From Alphaproteobacteria bacterium HGW-Alphaproteobacteria-7 (GTDB taxonomy: Bacteria > Pseudomonadota > Alphaproteobacteria > Sphingomonadales > Sphingomonadaceae), in the NCBI GenBank assembly GCA_002842735.1, contig PHEB01000007.1:31498-95497 (forward strand): a stretch of 64,000 nt of DNA. The letters run 5' to 3'. Position 1 is the first letter of the stretch. Every line of letters begins with the position of its first letter. Shown piece after piece: positions 62,859 through 64,000 of this stretch. Both the position numbers and the translations under genes were made by a program. The notes under the pieces are model-generated. The model had not been told where the DNA came from. It was given only the letters and a program-made list of their open reading frames with translations, and made no database searches.

Positions 62859-64000
62859 CGCCTGGCACCATCAATGCCAGCAGCGCCTGATGACTGGCAG
62901 CGAGCGGTTCGGCCGCGCCGCGTGTCTGGGTGAGAAAGGCGTCAATCACGCCGCTCAAGGCCAATGCCTCATCCAGCAGCGCGTCGCTGCCCGCACGGTA
63001 AGCGCCCATCAGCACCAGATCGCGGTTGTCTTCGCGCGCGGCGATCAAGGCCCGCAGGCGCTGTGCAGCGGCGGCGATATCGGGCGGCACCAGATCGTCC
63101 ATCACCCGGCTGAGCGATGCGGGCACATCAATCGCCGGATAATGCCCGCGCTGGGCGAGCGCGCGTGACAAGACGATATGCCCATCCAGAATGGCGCGCG
63201 CGGTATCGACCACCGGATCATTGGCATCATCGCCGTCGGCCAGCACGGTGTAGATACCGGTAACTGCGCCCCCGGTGCGCGCCGAATTGCCTGCGCGTTC
63301 GACCAGCCGCGTCACCGCCGCCAGCGCGCTCGGCGGGTATCCGCGCGCCGCGCCGGGCTCACCCAGCACCAGCGCCAGTTCACGCGCGGCGTGGGCCACA
63401 CGGGTCAGGCTGTCGAGGATCAGCAGCACGCGCTTGCCCTGCGCCCTGAAATATTCGCCAATCGCGCTGGCATATTGCGCCGCGCGCAGCCGCAGGTTGG
63501 GGGCGTGATCGGCGGGCACCGCGACCACCACGATCCCGCCGCGCCGATGCCCCGCCATGTGGCGGTTCACAAAGTCCGAAACTTCGCGCGCGCGTTCACC
63601 GATCAGCGCGACCACGATGACATCGGCCACCGCATGGCCCGCGATGGTATCGACCAGCACCGATTTGCCGACCCCCGATCCGGCCATGATGCCAAGCCGT
63701 TGCCCGACCCCCATCGTCGCCAGCGCATTGATAGCGCGCACCCCGCAATCGAACGGCACGTGCACGCTGGCACGTTCCAATGCGCCCTCGCGCCTGCCGG
63801 CCAGCGGCCATGCCTGTTTCAGATCAAGCCGCGGGCCACCATCGATCGGTTCGCCCAGCGCATCGACCGCCCGGCCTAGCAGCGCGGGTCCGACCCGCAC
63901 CTCGCCCGGATTGCCCAGCGCGCGCACCCGCGCCTGCGGATGCAGCAGCATCGCATCGCCCAGCAACATCATCAGTGAATGCCCGGCGCGAAAGCCGATC
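62851..64000 (-). CDS. fliI: Flagellum-specific ATPase FliI, missing its N-terminus
   Basis: The ATPase of the flagellar export apparatus. The visible 383 codons contain the Walker A loop GIMAGSGVGKSVLVD, the GERAREVSDFV motif, and the Walker B region VLLILDSLTRVAHAARELAL. The reading frame is open to the window end (residues IGFRAGHSLMM precede the first Met at 63972), so the start lies outside. Overlaps fliJ. Neighbouring genes fliF, fliG, fliH are expected upstream, beyond the window. Confidence 0.95.
   Translation of the reverse strand, partial: IGFRAGHSLMMLLGDAMLLHPQARVRALGNPGEVRVGPALLGRAVDALGEPIDGGPRLDLKQAWPLAGRREGALERASVHVPFDCGVRAINALATMGVGQRLGIMAGSGVGKSVLVDTIAGHAVADVIVVALIGERAREVSDFVNRHMAGHRRGGIVVVAVPADHAPNLRLRAAQYASAIGEYFRAQGKRVLLILDSLTRVAHAARELALVLGEPGAARGYPPSALAAVTRLVERAGNSARTGGAVTGIYTVLADGDDANDPVVDTARAILDGHIVLSRALAQRGHYPAIDVPASLSRVMDDLVPPDIAAAAQRLRALIAAREDNRDLVLMGAYRAGSDALLDEALALSGVIDAFLTQTRGAAEPLAASHQALLALMVPGDA

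Noticed and set aside
61704..62933. 409-codon + strand frame opposite fliK and fliJ
   Set aside because: Complement of Ala/Pro-rich fliK; Ser/Ala/Gly low-complexity product is a composition artefact.

Overview
The window is high-GC, densely coded DNA that fits an alphaproteobacterium of the order Sphingomonadales, possibly Erythrobacteraceae. This is inferred from gene families and arrangement (TolB/TPR regulators, NrdAB without an ATP cone, frequent 4-bp ATGA gene overlaps) and from GANTC sites of the alphaproteobacterial CcrM type. No rRNA, tRNA, CRISPR array, integrase or intact insertion sequence was seen.

Layout. (1) 1-6590, + strand: late flagellar genes flgG(partial)-flgH-flgI-flgJ-flgK-flgL-motA-motB. 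(2) 6540-7989: arsenite efflux operon arsR-acr3 with an inverted-repeat operator. (3) 7990-8427: gene-free stretch with degenerate short repeats. (4) 8428-22610: a catabolic island of visibly lower GC. On the - strand lie a CitE-like CoA lyase, a beta-propeller/SLC5 fusion symporter, a LysR regulator and a Tat-exported carboxylesterase. Divergently on the + strand lie a TonB receptor, a ribokinase, a TIM-barrel/FGE-like fusion, a GH127 glycosidase and a family III CoA-transferase. (5) 22848-29471: a TIR-TolB-TPR protein, a small lipoprotein, a trypsin-like protease gene broken by a 26-bp tandem duplication, and a SLOG-like membrane protein. (6) 29472-33126: nrdA-nrdB behind a leader with ten GANTC sites. 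(7) 33132-35286: an HTH/ImmA pair, a YjzC-like and a proline-rich small protein, a KTSC pseudogene, a palindromic repeat and a DUF1294 protein. (8) 35283-41410: a CusABC-type metal efflux operon with a Cys/Met-rich exported protein upstream. (9) 41513-46744: DUF418 protein, an SDR-VOC operon and a BTAD-TolB-TPR regulator. (10) 46886-53923: DUF6702 protein and M1 peptidase, a DUF5522 protein, glutathione-dependent formaldehyde dehydrogenase, a polysaccharide flippase and an alpha/beta hydrolase. (11) 53979-64000, - strand: fliS, fliD, flhB, fliR, fliQ, fliP, fliO, fliN, fliM, fliL, fliK, fliJ and fliI(partial).

How it fits together. The two flagellar arms point at each other and are separated by about 47 kb of unrelated genes. 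They supply rings, hook-filament junction, cap, stator, switch and export gate; filament, MS-ring and FlhA genes must lie elsewhere. The most unusual block is the catabolic island. Its genes could import a glycoside carrying an esterified organic acid, split it with a glycosidase and an esterase, phosphorylate the sugar, and process the acid as a CoA thioester. Damaged or atypical genes include the duplicated protease gene, the KTSC remnant and the LysR gene whose conserved N-terminus has no ordinary start codon.
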